Assembly: GCA_022711665.1 (NCBI GenBank) | Contig: JAKLEN010000002.1 | Coordinates: 248,001 to 312,000 of the forward strand | DNA length: 64,000 nt | Direction: 5' to 3' | Origin: Acidobacteriota bacterium | GTDB lineage: Bacteria > Acidobacteriota > Aminicenantia > Aminicenantales > Saccharicenantaceae | Part shown: one piece after another, positions 52,197 through 60,793 of the stretch | How the letters are laid out: every line of letters starts with the position of its first letter | How positions within the stretch are numbered: position 1 is the first letter of the stretch | Position numbers and translations under genes: made by a program | The notes under the pieces: model-generated | Told to the model about the DNA's origin: nothing | The model's input: only the letters and a program-made list of their open reading frames with translations | Database searches by the model: none

Positions 52197-53519
52197 ATGA
52201 TCGCCACCAAGAGCAAGACGGCCTTCGCGGCCGCCCTTCTATTCCTGGCGGCCGCCGTCGGCGGCGCCGGGACCGCCCTGGCCCAGGAGAACACCTGGTC
52301 CGGAGAGAGCCTGGCCCTGATGGTCGACCAGGCCCAATGGAAGCTCGGCCTGCTGCGGGTCAACGCCGGTTTCCAGCTCACCAACGCGGGCTACGACACG
52401 GATATCTACTACGGCTATGGCGACGGCGCCGAGCCGGATGCCACGCTCACGGCCGCCCTGCCGCTCCAGATCATCCTGCCGATAAGCCGCAAGGCCGTCC
52501 TGGACGTCACCGAAACCCCCCAGTACGTCTTCTATCTCCAGACCGAACGGGAACGGGCCTGGAACAACTTGCTGCGGGCTCGGCTCCACCTGGCGCTGGA
52601 CCGGTTCTATTTCCGGTTCGAGGGCGGCCTGGACGATATCCGGCGGCGGTTGAGCCCCGAGCTCAACCTCAACGTCCGGCAGAAGCAGAGCGTTGTCGAC
52701 GGGATCGCTCTCTGGCAGGCGAGCCGGAAGACGTCGTTCGCCTTCCTCTACGGCCTGTCGCGCTTCGAATACGGCTCGTCCGACCTCGGCCTGCTGGACG
52801 TCGCGGCCGTGCTCGACCGCGACGAGCAGTACCTCGACGCCCTGACGTTCTTCCAGCCGACGCCCCGGCTGCGCCTCCATCTCGACGGCCAGTACGGCAC
52901 CTACGGCTTCGCCAACCCCGCCTCCCGCAACCGGGATGCCCGCAGCTACGGCCTGCTCGGCGGCTTCGAATTCCTGCCCCGGGAGGGCGAGGCCGAGGAC
53001 TCCCGCGGCGTCACGGGAAGCGTCCGGCTGGGCTTCATGCGCTTCGACCTGCGGGACGCCGCGATGGCCGACGAATCAAATTTCGTCGGGGACGCGCTCG
53101 TCTCGGCCCGCCTGATAAGGCGGACGACCCTGAGGCTGCTCCTGGCGCGGAGCTTCCAGTTCTCAGCCTTTTCCGGTTCGACCTATTACCTTTCGACCCG
53201 CTTCGGCGGCGGGATCACCCGCCATTTCTCGAGGCGGGCGTCGATCTCCTACGACGTCTCCGTCGTCCGGGGCTCGTACCCGGTGACGGACCCCGAGCCG
53301 GGGCTGGCCGACGACATCAATTACCGTTATCTCCTTCATGACATCAGCCTGGATTTCCGCCTGCGCCGGGACCTCTGGCTGTCCCTCGTCGGCTCCCTGG
53401 GCCGGCGGACGATCGGCGGCGAGGAAGTCTCCCGGAGCCGGAATTTCTTCGGCCTGAACCTGTTCTACGGGCGCCGCGCGGGGAGCGTGGCGGTCCCGGT
53501 CGGCGGATTGTCCCGCTAG
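52197..53519 (+). CDS. Outer-membrane beta-barrel protein of the EPS export locus
   Basis: 440 residues. A signal peptide (AALLFLAAAVGGAGTALAQ) is followed by alternating beta-strand sequence to the end, with aromatic girdle residues (YYGYGDG, FYFRFEGGL, STYYLSTRFGGGI). Position between the sugar transferase and Wza genes resembles the porin of PEP-CTERM/EPS loci. It probably helps secrete or modify the polymer at the outer membrane. It lacks a terminal Phe (ends GGLSR), unusual for a BAM substrate. Confidence 0.72.
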   Translation: MIATKSKTAFAAALLFLAAAVGGAGTALAQENTWSGESLALMVDQAQWKLGLLRVNAGFQLTNAGYDTDIYYGYGDGAEPDATLTAALPLQIILPISRKAVLDVTETPQYVFYLQTERERAWNNLLRARLHLALDRFYFRFEGGLDDIRRRLSPELNLNVRQKQSVVDGIALWQASRKTSFAFLYGLSRFEYGSSDLGLLDVAAVLDRDEQYLDALTFFQPTPRLRLHLDGQYGTYGFANPASRNRDARSYGLLGGFEFLPREGEAEDSRGVTGSVRLGFMRFDLRDAAMADESNFVGDALVSARLIRRTTLRLLLARSFQFSAFSGSTYYLSTRFGGGITRHFSRRASISYDVSVVRGSYPVTDPEPGLADDINYRYLLHDISLDFRLRRDLWLSLVGSLGRRTIGGEEVSRSRNFFGLNLFYGRRAGSVAVPVGGLSR

Positions 53520-53536
53520 GGCGGGCCCGCCGGCCC

Positions 53537-53565
53537 TGGATTCTCCGAGTGAGCCGATATATAAT
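53537..53565 (+). promoter_or_regulatory. Promoter of the wza-wzc export genes
   Basis: TGGATT (53537-53542), 17-base spacer, TATAAT (53560-53565). About 45 bases before ATG 53611. The perfect -10 makes it credible. Confidence 0.5.
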
Positions 53566-53610
53566 GAACGGGAAACGTCCGAATCCGCCAATGGAACGAG
53601 GGAACGATTC

Positions 53611-54507
53611 ATGGCCCCTATGAGCGGCGAGTCCGTCCGTCCGGTCCGGTCCTCCCGGATCGCCAGGGCCGGCGCGGCGGCCCTTCTGGCCGCGCTGAGC
53701 CTGGCGGTCCCGCCGCCGGCGTCCTCCGCCCGCCAGGACCAGACGGCCGGCCTGCAGGTCACGGAATACCGGATCGGGGCCAGGGACCTGATCGAGATCA
53801 CCGTCCGCGGCCTGCCGGAGCTGAACCAGACCGTCCGCGTGGCCGAGGACGGCTCGGTGACGCACTCCCTCCTGGGGCGGGTCGAGGTCGCCGGGCTGAC
53901 GGCCCAGGAGCTGGAGCGGAAGATCGCCGACCTCCTGGACAAGCAGTACACGAAAGAGGCCCGGGTGACGGTCTTTATCCGCGAATTCCAGAAGATCGCC
54001 ATCCTCGGCGCCGTCGGCCGGCCGGGCATGTACGAGATCGTCGGCCCGACGACGCTCCTCATGGCCATCGCCCAGGCCGGGGGCCTGACCAGCCAGGCGA
54101 TGAACGAGCTCTACGTCTACCGCCCGGCCGCGGACGGGACCCAGACGCGCCTGACGATCAGGATCGAGGACCTTGTCTCGACGGGCGACCCGTCTGTCAA
54201 CATCGAGCTGAAGCCCAAGGACGTGGTCACCGTGCCCATCGACCAGACATTCAACGTCTTCGTCTACGGCGAGGTCCGGACGCCCGGCGTCGTCCCCTAC
54301 CTGAAATCAAAGGGCATCACCCTGCTCCAGGCCATCGCCCAGGCCGGGGGGACGACCGAGTGGGCCAAGAAATCCGGGGTGACGATCAAGAGGAAAGACA
54401 GGAAGACCGGAAAAGAGATCAAGATCAAGGTCAACCTCAAGCGGATGATCAACAACGCCATCGCCGACCTGGCCCTCGAGGAGGGTGATGTCGTGATCAT
54501 CCCCTGA
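53611..54507 (+). CDS. wza: Polysaccharide export protein (Wza-like)
   Basis: 298 residues. A signal region (ARAGAAALLAALSLAVPPPASS) is followed by a Poly_export domain (YRIGARDLIEITVRGLPELN, AEDGSVTHSLLGRVEVAG) and two SLBB domains (KIAILGAVGRPGMYEI; FNVFVYGEVRTPGVVPYL). No lipobox Cys is evident, unlike E. coli Wza. It would form the outer-membrane/periplasmic export channel with the Wzc-like protein encoded next. GAGGGAAC precedes the start; ATG 53620 is an alternative. Confidence 0.92.
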   Translation: MAPMSGESVRPVRSSRIARAGAAALLAALSLAVPPPASSARQDQTAGLQVTEYRIGARDLIEITVRGLPELNQTVRVAEDGSVTHSLLGRVEVAGLTAQELERKIADLLDKQYTKEARVTVFIREFQKIAILGAVGRPGMYEIVGPTTLLMAIAQAGGLTSQAMNELYVYRPAADGTQTRLTIRIEDLVSTGDPSVNIELKPKDVVTVPIDQTFNVFVYGEVRTPGVVPYLKSKGITLLQAIAQAGGTTEWAKKSGVTIKRKDRKTGKEIKIKVNLKRMINNAIADLALEEGDVVIIP

Positions 54508-54539
54508 CCGCCCGGGGGGGATCCCGAAGGATAGCCGCC

Positions 54540-56810
54540 ATGCCCGAACCCGCGATCGACCACAAGGAAGGCCTGCTGGCCCAGGTCCGGCAGTACGGGC
54601 TGACGGTCCTGAGATGGAAATGGGTCGCGGCCTCGTTCTTCGCCGCCGTCGTCCTGGTGGCGGCCGGGCTGAGCTTCCTCATCCCCTCCGTTTACATGGC
54701 CCACGGCAGCATCTGGATCGAGGGCGACTCCAAGATCCTCCCCTTCGAGGACGTCCAGTCGTTCAACGCCGGGACGAACCTGCAGAGCCACGCCAGGCTC
54801 CTGAGAAGCCGGACCCTGGCGGCGGACGTCATCGACCGGCTGAAGCTCTACGAGAACCCGGACTACATGGGCGGGCTGCCGCCCGGCGAGCGGAAGGCGC
54901 CCGATCCCGCCGATCCGGCCGTCAAGGAGCGCCTGGTCCAGGACTTCCTGAAGAACGTCAGCGTCTCTTCCAACGAGCGGACGAGCCTCGTGGACGTCAG
55001 CTTCAGCAGCCGGAACCCCCGGCTGGCAGCCGATATCCTGAACGCCCTGTTCGACGCCTACATCGACATGATCGTCCGCAAGAGATATTCGGCCTCCGAG
55101 AAGGCCACGGAGTTCCTCAACGCCCAGATCATCGAGCTGCGGACCGAGATCGAGACGCGGGAGAAGGAGCTCAACCGCTACGGCTCCGAGAAGGACATCC
55201 TGCCCCTGACGGCCGCCGAGGCCCCGACGGTCAGCCGGATCAGCGAGGTTAACAGCGCCCTGACGGCCGCCACCCTCGACAAGATCAACAAGCTGAACTA
55301 CTACAATCAGCTCAAGGCCGCCCCCCTGGGGGAGGTGCCCGACGCCCCGGCTGGCAGCATGATCCAGACCCTGCGGGAGCAATACCTGGCCCTGAAGCGC
55401 CAGTACGCCAACAGGCTGGCCTTCGTCCGGCCCGAATATCCCGAGATGCAGCGCCTCAAGTCGGAGCTGGACCTGGCCACGGAATCTCTCCAGGTCGAGA
55501 CCCAGAACCTCATCAGGAACGCCCTGGCCGACTACCAGACGGCCCTGGCCAAGGAGCAGTCCCTCCAGCGCCTGCTCAACGAGCAGAAGAACGAGGCCTA
55601 CAAGGTCAGCGGCAACGCCGTCGTCTACAACAGCCTGAGGATCGAGCTCGAGAACAAGAAGACCCTGCTCGAGACCCTGTCCCGCCGCCAGAGCGAGACC
55701 GACGTCTCCTCGAGGCTCAAGGGCCTCGAGGCCCTGAACGTCTGGATCGTCGATAAGGCGGATTTCCCCCTGAAGCCGGCCTTCCCCAACAAGAGGCGCA
55801 ACATCCTGATCGGCATCCTCATAGGCCTTGGCGGGGGGATCGGGATCGCGCTCGGCATCGAGTATCTGAACCACTCCGTCAAGACCTCCAAGGACATCGC
55901 CGCGACCGTCGGCCTGCCCACCTTGGGCAGCATCCCGGCCTTCGAGGACGAGCTCCGGCCCAAGGGGCCCAAGGCCGAATTCAAGAGGCTCTTCTCGATC
56001 CTGCTCATCCGGGAGCAGCGCGACGAGCGGCCGCGGCGCCGGGCCCGGCGCCGCCCGGACTCGGGGCTGCCGGAATCGAGCGTGCTGGCGGGCGACCCGC
56101 CGGAGTCGCGGCGCGACGGCGGGAGGATGGAGCTGATCGCCTCCCGGGAGCCCCAGTCGATCCAGGCCGAGAGCTACCGGTCGCTGCGGACGACACTGCT
56201 GGTCTCGTCCCCTCCCGGCCGGGTCAAGTCGATCCTGATGACCAGCCCCCTGGCCCGGGAAGGCAAGTCGACGACCGTCTCCAATCTCGGGATCACCCTG
56301 GCGGAAGCGAACAAGAAGGTCCTCATCATCGATTCCGACCTGCGCAAGCCCCGGCAGGCCCGGATCTTCGGGATCAGGAACAACCATCGCCCCGGGCTGT
56401 CGAATTACCTCAGCGACCGGATCGAGATCGACGCGATGATCCAGCCGACGGGGCACGCCAACCTCGACCTGATCTCCAGCGGCCCCCTGCCGGCCAACCC
56501 GATCGAGCTCATCGCCTCGGACGCCATGGACAATCTCGTCGCCAACCTCAAGCGGCGGTACGATTATCTCCTGTTCGACGCGCCCCCCGTCCTGGCCGTC
56601 TCCGACGCCCTGGCCCTGGGCCCGATGGTCGACGCGATCATCCTCGTCGCCCGCGGCGGGCATACGCCCAAGCAGGCCATGCGCCAGGCCAAGCAGAAGC
56701 TCGACGCCCACAAGTTGAAATGCCTCGGCGTGGTCCTCAACGGCATCGACCTGGTCGAACAGGACGGCTACTACGCCCGGCAGTACTACAAGTACGCCGA
56801 TCCGGAATGA
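54540..56810 (+). CDS. Polysaccharide co-polymerase with BY-kinase domain (Wzc-like)
   Basis: 756 residues. A Wzz domain with two spans (about 25-45 and 420-440) surrounds a periplasmic coiled coil. The cytoplasmic kinase has Walker A SPLAREGKSTTVSN (K576), A' VLIIDSDLRKP and Walker B YDYLLFDAPPVL. The last residues carry a tyrosine cluster (YYARQYYKY), the autophosphorylation tail of BY-kinases. An Arg-rich linker (RRRARRRPDSG) sits between the domains. It sets chain length and couples Wzy to Wza. Confidence 0.94.
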   Translation: MPEPAIDHKEGLLAQVRQYGLTVLRWKWVAASFFAAVVLVAAGLSFLIPSVYMAHGSIWIEGDSKILPFEDVQSFNAGTNLQSHARLLRSRTLAADVIDRLKLYENPDYMGGLPPGERKAPDPADPAVKERLVQDFLKNVSVSSNERTSLVDVSFSSRNPRLAADILNALFDAYIDMIVRKRYSASEKATEFLNAQIIELRTEIETREKELNRYGSEKDILPLTAAEAPTVSRISEVNSALTAATLDKINKLNYYNQLKAAPLGEVPDAPAGSMIQTLREQYLALKRQYANRLAFVRPEYPEMQRLKSELDLATESLQVETQNLIRNALADYQTALAKEQSLQRLLNEQKNEAYKVSGNAVVYNSLRIELENKKTLLETLSRRQSETDVSSRLKGLEALNVWIVDKADFPLKPAFPNKRRNILIGILIGLGGGIGIALGIEYLNHSVKTSKDIAATVGLPTLGSIPAFEDELRPKGPKAEFKRLFSILLIREQRDERPRRRARRRPDSGLPESSVLAGDPPESRRDGGRMELIASREPQSIQAESYRSLRTTLLVSSPPGRVKSILMTSPLAREGKSTTVSNLGITLAEANKKVLIIDSDLRKPRQARIFGIRNNHRPGLSNYLSDRIEIDAMIQPTGHANLDLISSGPLPANPIELIASDAMDNLVANLKRRYDYLLFDAPPVLAVSDALALGPMVDAIILVARGGHTPKQAMRQAKQKLDAHKLKCLGVVLNGIDLVEQDGYYARQYYKYADPE

Positions 56811-56814
56811 GCGC

Positions 56815-56840
56815 CGGCCCGGTCAACCCTGAACGGGCCG
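56815..56840. terminator. Stem between convergent wzc-like and 56842 genes
   Basis: CGGCCCG (56815-56821) pairs with CGGGCCG (56834-56840) around a 12-base loop. Confidence 0.4.
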
Positions 56841-56841
56841 C

Positions 56842-58818
56842 CTAAACCCCGCATCCCCGGCCGCCGGCTTGGCGGCGGCGCAGGCGCCGGCGCCTGATGA
56901 CGCGCCTGACGACGAGCGCTCCGGCCAGCAGGACCGCCCCGAGAAGAGCCAGGCGCGCCCGTCCGCCGAGATCATAATAGGCCCCGATGATCAGGCGTCC
57001 GGCCGGGCTCGCGGCCAGGGCGTTGTCCCGGAAATCCGAGAACTCCCTCAGGATCCTGACGCGCAGGCTTCTTTTGGAGATATCGACGGCGGCCAGGTCC
57101 GGGGCCTCCTCATAGACGATCTCGACGAGGCCGGTCGAGGCCGGCGGCATCTCGAGCTCGACGGTCAGGCCGTCCCCGCTTCGGCCCCAGCCGGCCGGGC
57201 GACCGTCCAGGCGGACGGCCCGGACGCGGGCCGACGGGTCCTCGGGCTTCCGGACCCTGAACGTCACGGGGACCGGGGAGGGATTGCGGATCTCGATCTC
57301 GGGGCCGAACGCCAGGACTTCGACGGACCCGCCGGCCAGCCGCCTCCGCAGATAGAACCGCCGGGCGATCGTCCCCAGGCTCGCCCAGATGACGGACGGC
57401 TCGAGGCGGTTGACGAGCCGGGCCTGGGGATTGAAGGCGTCCGGCCCGGGCTCGAACAGGTCATGATGCGAATACAGGAGGATGGGGTTCCCGAGGAAGA
57501 GGTCCAGGGCGACGGCCGGCTCGGAGACGCGCCCGGCGTCGGCCCGGTCGAAGCTGGCGATCGTCCCGTAATCGAGCGTCGGGTTCCGGAGATAGAAAAG
57601 CAGGTCGGCCGGCCGGGGGGACCCGGCGGGAACGGGATCGCCGTTCACCGTCGCCAGAAAGCCCAGCTTTTTCAGCAGCCGCAGGGAGGCCTCGGTCCCG
57701 ATGGAGTGGGGAAAGACCATGACCCGGTCATAGGGCAGTCCGGTACGACGCCGGAACTCCTCCATGCGCGCCAGGCCCTGGACCATGTCCCGTTCCTGTT
57801 CCCGCAGGGCGACGGTTGTCGAGAACTCGCGGTGATCGTGGTTGTCGCCGTGGACGCAGACCGAGAAGCGGTCGGGGTTCCGGGCGAACAGGGAGACCAC
57901 GCCGGGCTGGCTGCGATCGTAGTTCCAGGGGACGAAGGCTATCGTCGTGTGGAAGTTCGCCGCCTTCATCTCCGCCAGGACCCGGTCGTAGCGCAGATGT
58001 CCGTAGGGCTCTCTCAGCCAGGGATCGTCGATGACCAGGTTGGCGAAATGGCCGGAGCTCTCCCAGCAACGGTCGCCGCAGGCGGCCCGGAGGAAGAACA
58101 GGTAGGGCAGGAGCCCGAGCAGATCGCCCCTCCCGATCCCGGGCCGGAGCAGATAGGGCGAACCCCCGATCGCGAACGCCGAAAGGAAGTAGGTCGGCCG
58201 CCCCCCGACGTCGCCGGAGGCGAAGACCGCTTCCTTCCGGGACCCGGACGGGTCCGAGAGGGCGATCAGGGGGAGCAGGCGGCCGCCGGGGCCGGCCTGC
58301 AGGGCGTCGGCCGAAAGGAGCTCGACGTCGAAGGACTGGCCCGCGAGCTGTCCGGTCACGTCGCCGGCGTCGGCGACGACGAAACGGCGGAGATCTCCGG
58401 CCGGGCGCAGGGTCTGGCAGGACGACAGAGCCCCGGCGGAAAAGGCCCGCAGGGCCGCGGCCTCCGTGCCGGCCCGGACGTCCGTGACCAGGACGCGGGG
58501 GCGAAAGCCCGCGCTCCGCGTCAGCTCGTCGAGCACCCGGGCCACGGTCCCGTCGGCCAGCGAGGCGGCGGTCACGACGATCGCCGCCGGCGCCTGTTCG
58601 AGCAGGGCGGCCCGCAAAAGCCCGGCCGAAGCATTCTCAAGGCCGATCCGCGGGGCCAGGTCGAGGCCGTAGAACAGGCAGCCCCGCTTCAGGACCTGGT
58701 ACGACGGGGAGGGCGATCCGGCCAGGTCGATGTAGACGACGTCGGCGGCCGGGGCGCCCAGGCAGAGCCCGGCCAGGGCCAGGAGGACGCGGCCACAGGC
58801 TCTCAGGATGTTCTTCAT
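56842..58818 (-). CDS. Secreted, C-terminally anchored polysaccharide-deacetylase-like protein
   Basis: 658 residues. Signal peptide (LLALAGLCLGAPAAD), an N-terminal domain of about 230 residues with no family I can name, then a NodB-like TIM-barrel region: NLVIDDPWLREPYGHL, TTIAFVPWNYDRSQPG and CVHGDNHDHREF (His/Asp metal candidates), then VMVFPHSIGTEASL. A beta-sandwich-like segment follows, and the end has one transmembrane span and a long Arg cluster (RRVIRRRRLRRRQ). Whether it is a deacetylase, hydrolase or binding protein is open. It lies beside the wzc-like gene and is divergent from a small deacetylase. Confidence 0.7.
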   Translation of the reverse strand: MKNILRACGRVLLALAGLCLGAPAADVVYIDLAGSPSPSYQVLKRGCLFYGLDLAPRIGLENASAGLLRAALLEQAPAAIVVTAASLADGTVARVLDELTRSAGFRPRVLVTDVRAGTEAAALRAFSAGALSSCQTLRPAGDLRRFVVADAGDVTGQLAGQSFDVELLSADALQAGPGGRLLPLIALSDPSGSRKEAVFASGDVGGRPTYFLSAFAIGGSPYLLRPGIGRGDLLGLLPYLFFLRAACGDRCWESSGHFANLVIDDPWLREPYGHLRYDRVLAEMKAANFHTTIAFVPWNYDRSQPGVVSLFARNPDRFSVCVHGDNHDHREFSTTVALREQERDMVQGLARMEEFRRRTGLPYDRVMVFPHSIGTEASLRLLKKLGFLATVNGDPVPAGSPRPADLLFYLRNPTLDYGTIASFDRADAGRVSEPAVALDLFLGNPILLYSHHDLFEPGPDAFNPQARLVNRLEPSVIWASLGTIARRFYLRRRLAGGSVEVLAFGPEIEIRNPSPVPVTFRVRKPEDPSARVRAVRLDGRPAGWGRSGDGLTVELEMPPASTGLVEIVYEEAPDLAAVDISKRSLRVRILREFSDFRDNALAASPAGRLIIGAYYDLGGRARLALLGAVLLAGALVVRRVIRRRRLRRRQAGGRGCGV

Positions 58819-58847
58819 CGTTCCCGCACTTCCGATCAGACGGGTCC

Positions 58848-58875
58848 ATTATATGCAAGACGGCCGATTCTTCAA
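58848..58875 (-). promoter_or_regulatory. Promoter of the 658-residue protein gene
   Basis: Minus strand: TTGAAG (58870-58875), 16-base spacer, TATAAT (58848-58853). Confidence 0.6.
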
Positions 58876-58917
58876 TGGCCCTTTCGGCCCGGGGCCGGGC
58901 GGAGCCGGCCGCGGCCG

Positions 58918-58946
58918 TTGACATCTCGGGCCCGCCGGCCTATTTT
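58918..58946 (+). promoter_or_regulatory. Leaderless promoter of the small deacetylase
   Basis: TTGACA (58918-58923), 17-base spacer, TATTTT (58941-58946). Seven bases later comes ATG 58954, so transcription should begin at the start codon. Confidence 0.65.
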
Positions 58947-58953
58947 TATTGCC

Positions 58954-59691
58954 ATGCGATGGCCCTTTCAGGCGCCGGCGGCGGTCAGCCTGACCTATGA
59001 CGACGGTCTTCCCGACAACCTCGACCGGGCCATCCCGGATCTGGAGGACCTTGGCTTCCGGGCCACCTTCTACCTGACCACGGGGAAGCGATGCGTGCGC
59101 CGGCGGCGGCTGGACTGGCGCCGGGCCTTCGAGCGGGGCCACGAGATCGGCAGCCATTCGGCCAGTCATCCTTGCCGCGCCGACGCCTACGCCCGGCCGC
59201 CCCGCTGGCTCGCCAGGGACCTCCGCCTCGAGGGCTGGCCGCCGGACAGGATCTCCCGGGAGGTCGGCGAAGCGGCGCTCTGGCTGAAAGAGGAGATCGG
59301 CGACGATCCCTGGCGGACCTATGCCTATCCCTGCTGCGCGACGTCCATCGGCAGCCCGCCGGACGAAGGGCCCTATGACGAAGCCGTGCGCCGGCACCAT
59401 TTCGCGGCCCGCGTCGGGGGCGGAGGGCCCAACGACCCGGGATCGGTCGATCTCCTGCGGGTCCGGAGCTTTCCCTGCGTCCATCCGTCGTTCCGGGAGC
59501 TCGCGGGCTATTGCGACGCCGCCCGGCCGGGGGGCGGATGGACGGTCCTGATGTTCCACAGCATCGGAGGCTGGCGGATCCGGACCAGGCGATCCGTCCA
59601 CCGGGAGCTCCTTGATCACCTGGCCCGGGGAGGGTTCTGGGTCGCCCCGCTCCGCGACGTCGCCCGGCACATCCTCGAGAACCGGGGCTGA
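58954..59691 (+). CDS. Polysaccharide deacetylase (NodB/CE4 family) 3, leaderless
   Basis: 245 residues without a signal peptide. PAAVSLTYDDGLPDNLDRAI holds the metal Asp (DD), and EIGSHSASHPC the H-x3-H site; AYPCCATSIGS and VLMFHSIGGW follow. It is close to short cytoplasmic or unconventionally exported deacetylases. No Shine-Dalgarno precedes the ATG. It closes the EPS locus on the right and could act on sugar precursors. Confidence 0.82.
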   Translation: MRWPFQAPAAVSLTYDDGLPDNLDRAIPDLEDLGFRATFYLTTGKRCVRRRRLDWRRAFERGHEIGSHSASHPCRADAYARPPRWLARDLRLEGWPPDRISREVGEAALWLKEEIGDDPWRTYAYPCCATSIGSPPDEGPYDEAVRRHHFAARVGGGGPNDPGSVDLLRVRSFPCVHPSFRELAGYCDAARPGGGWTVLMFHSIGGWRIRTRRSVHRELLDHLARGGFWVAPLRDVARHILENRG

Positions 59692-59734
59692 GGGTCCGGG
59701 GCCGCCCGAGCCGGGGAAGCGGGCCGGAAGGTCG

Positions 59735-60631
59735 TCAGCCGCCGGAGGCCCGGCGCAGCCAGGCGTCCTTCCAGAAGACCAGGCACCCCCGCTGGCAGCC
59801 GCCATGGGCCTTGCCGTCGCAGGTCACGCCTTCGAGGATGACCGTCCGGGTCAGGGTCCGCAGCTCGCCCGTCTTTTCGCTCATCATCCGGTCGACGGGG
59901 TGGAGGACGCGGAGTCGGCGGCCGCAGTGGGCCCACATGCCGGGCATGAAATAGAGGCCCCGGAACCGGCCTTCGGCGTCGAGCGTGGCCCAGATCTCGG
60001 CGGCGGACCTGACCTCGACGATGTCGCCCGGCCGGAGGCCGAGGTCGGGGAGAAGCGGCGCCCCGGCCGGCGCGGCGACCGCCCGTCCGCGCCCCGACAG
60101 CCGGGCCTGGATCTTGCGCTGCCAGGCGCCCAGGACATAGGCGGCGAGTTCCCGGGGCGAATAGGTCCGGGCCCGGATGTCCAAGAGATGGCGGACGGGG
60201 TTCCAGAGAGGGAGCGGCGTCGTCGCCCTCATCAGCTCCGTCACCTGGCAGCCGCCGCGTGAAGGGAGCGAGGCCGGCCCCGGGGACGCCGCGGGCCGGC
60301 CGGGGGCCGGCAGTCCGGGGCCCGCTAGCCAGGCGGTCTTCCACAAGGGGAAGCAGGCCCTCCGGCAATCGCCGTGGGCCCGGCCGTCGCAGATCGCCTC
60401 CTCGAGCAGCACGACGTCCCGGAGGCGCCGCATGCTCGATCCGACGCCTTCCTGGATGAGCTTCTCGACGCGGCGGCGGACCGTGAGCGTCCGGCCGCAG
60501 TACCCGGCCATCTCGGGAAGGAAAGGCAGGCCCTCGAGCGCGCCGTCGTCGTCGAGGGTCGCGAGGATCTCCGGCAGGCCGCGGACGGTGACGCGATCCC
60601 CGGGCCGGAGATCCGGAGACCTTCTTTTCAT
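59735..60631 (-). CDS. Tandem-duplicated Cys/His-motif protein of unknown function
   Basis: 298 residues built from two homologous halves (about 12-100 and 205-298). Each half runs: ATLDxxGxxxGLxFxP, then CGRxLxV, then CDGxAHGxCxRxC, then WKxAWL. The conserved Cys and His residues (C-D-G-x-A-H-G-x-C-x3-C) look like a metal-binding or redox site present twice. I have seen single-unit proteins of this kind annotated only as hypothetical. There is no signal peptide. The start follows GGGAGGAA. I assign no function. Confidence 0.8.
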   Translation of the reverse strand: MKRRSPDLRPGDRVTVRGLPEILATLDDDGALEGLPFLPEMAGYCGRTLTVRRRVEKLIQEGVGSSMRRLRDVVLLEEAICDGRAHGDCRRACFPLWKTAWLAGPGLPAPGRPAASPGPASLPSRGGCQVTELMRATTPLPLWNPVRHLLDIRARTYSPRELAAYVLGAWQRKIQARLSGRGRAVAAPAGAPLLPDLGLRPGDIVEVRSAAEIWATLDAEGRFRGLYFMPGMWAHCGRRLRVLHPVDRMMSEKTGELRTLTRTVILEGVTCDGKAHGGCQRGCLVFWKDAWLRRASGG

Positions 60632-60662
60632 CGGCGTTCCTCCCTGACCCTTGCGCCCGGTC

Positions 60663-60692
60663 ATTGTAGACGAGCGCGGCCGCCCTTGGCAA
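60663..60692 (-). promoter_or_regulatory. Promoter of the duplicated Cys/His protein gene
   Basis: Minus strand: TTGCCA (60687-60692), 18-base spacer, TACAAT (60663-60668). Confidence 0.6.
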
Positions 60693-60728
60693 GGCCCGCC
60701 CCCTCGCCGCCGGGACCCGGGCTCCGGC

Positions 60729-60757
60729 TTGAATCGCCGGCGGGGCCATTGTATCCT
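60729..60757 (+). promoter_or_regulatory. Promoter of the C45-like hydrolase gene
   Basis: TTGAAT (60729-60734), 17-base spacer, TATCCT (60752-60757), with AAAGGAG upstream of ATG 60794. Confidence 0.6.
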
Positions 60758-60793
60758 CTGCCGTGACAGCGGAACCGCCCGAAAGGAGCCCCC

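Noticed and set aside
54297-56711. 804-codon frame antisense to the wzc-like gene
   Set aside because: Composition is typical of a GC-rich shadow frame; the sense strand has a full Wzz/BY-kinase gene.
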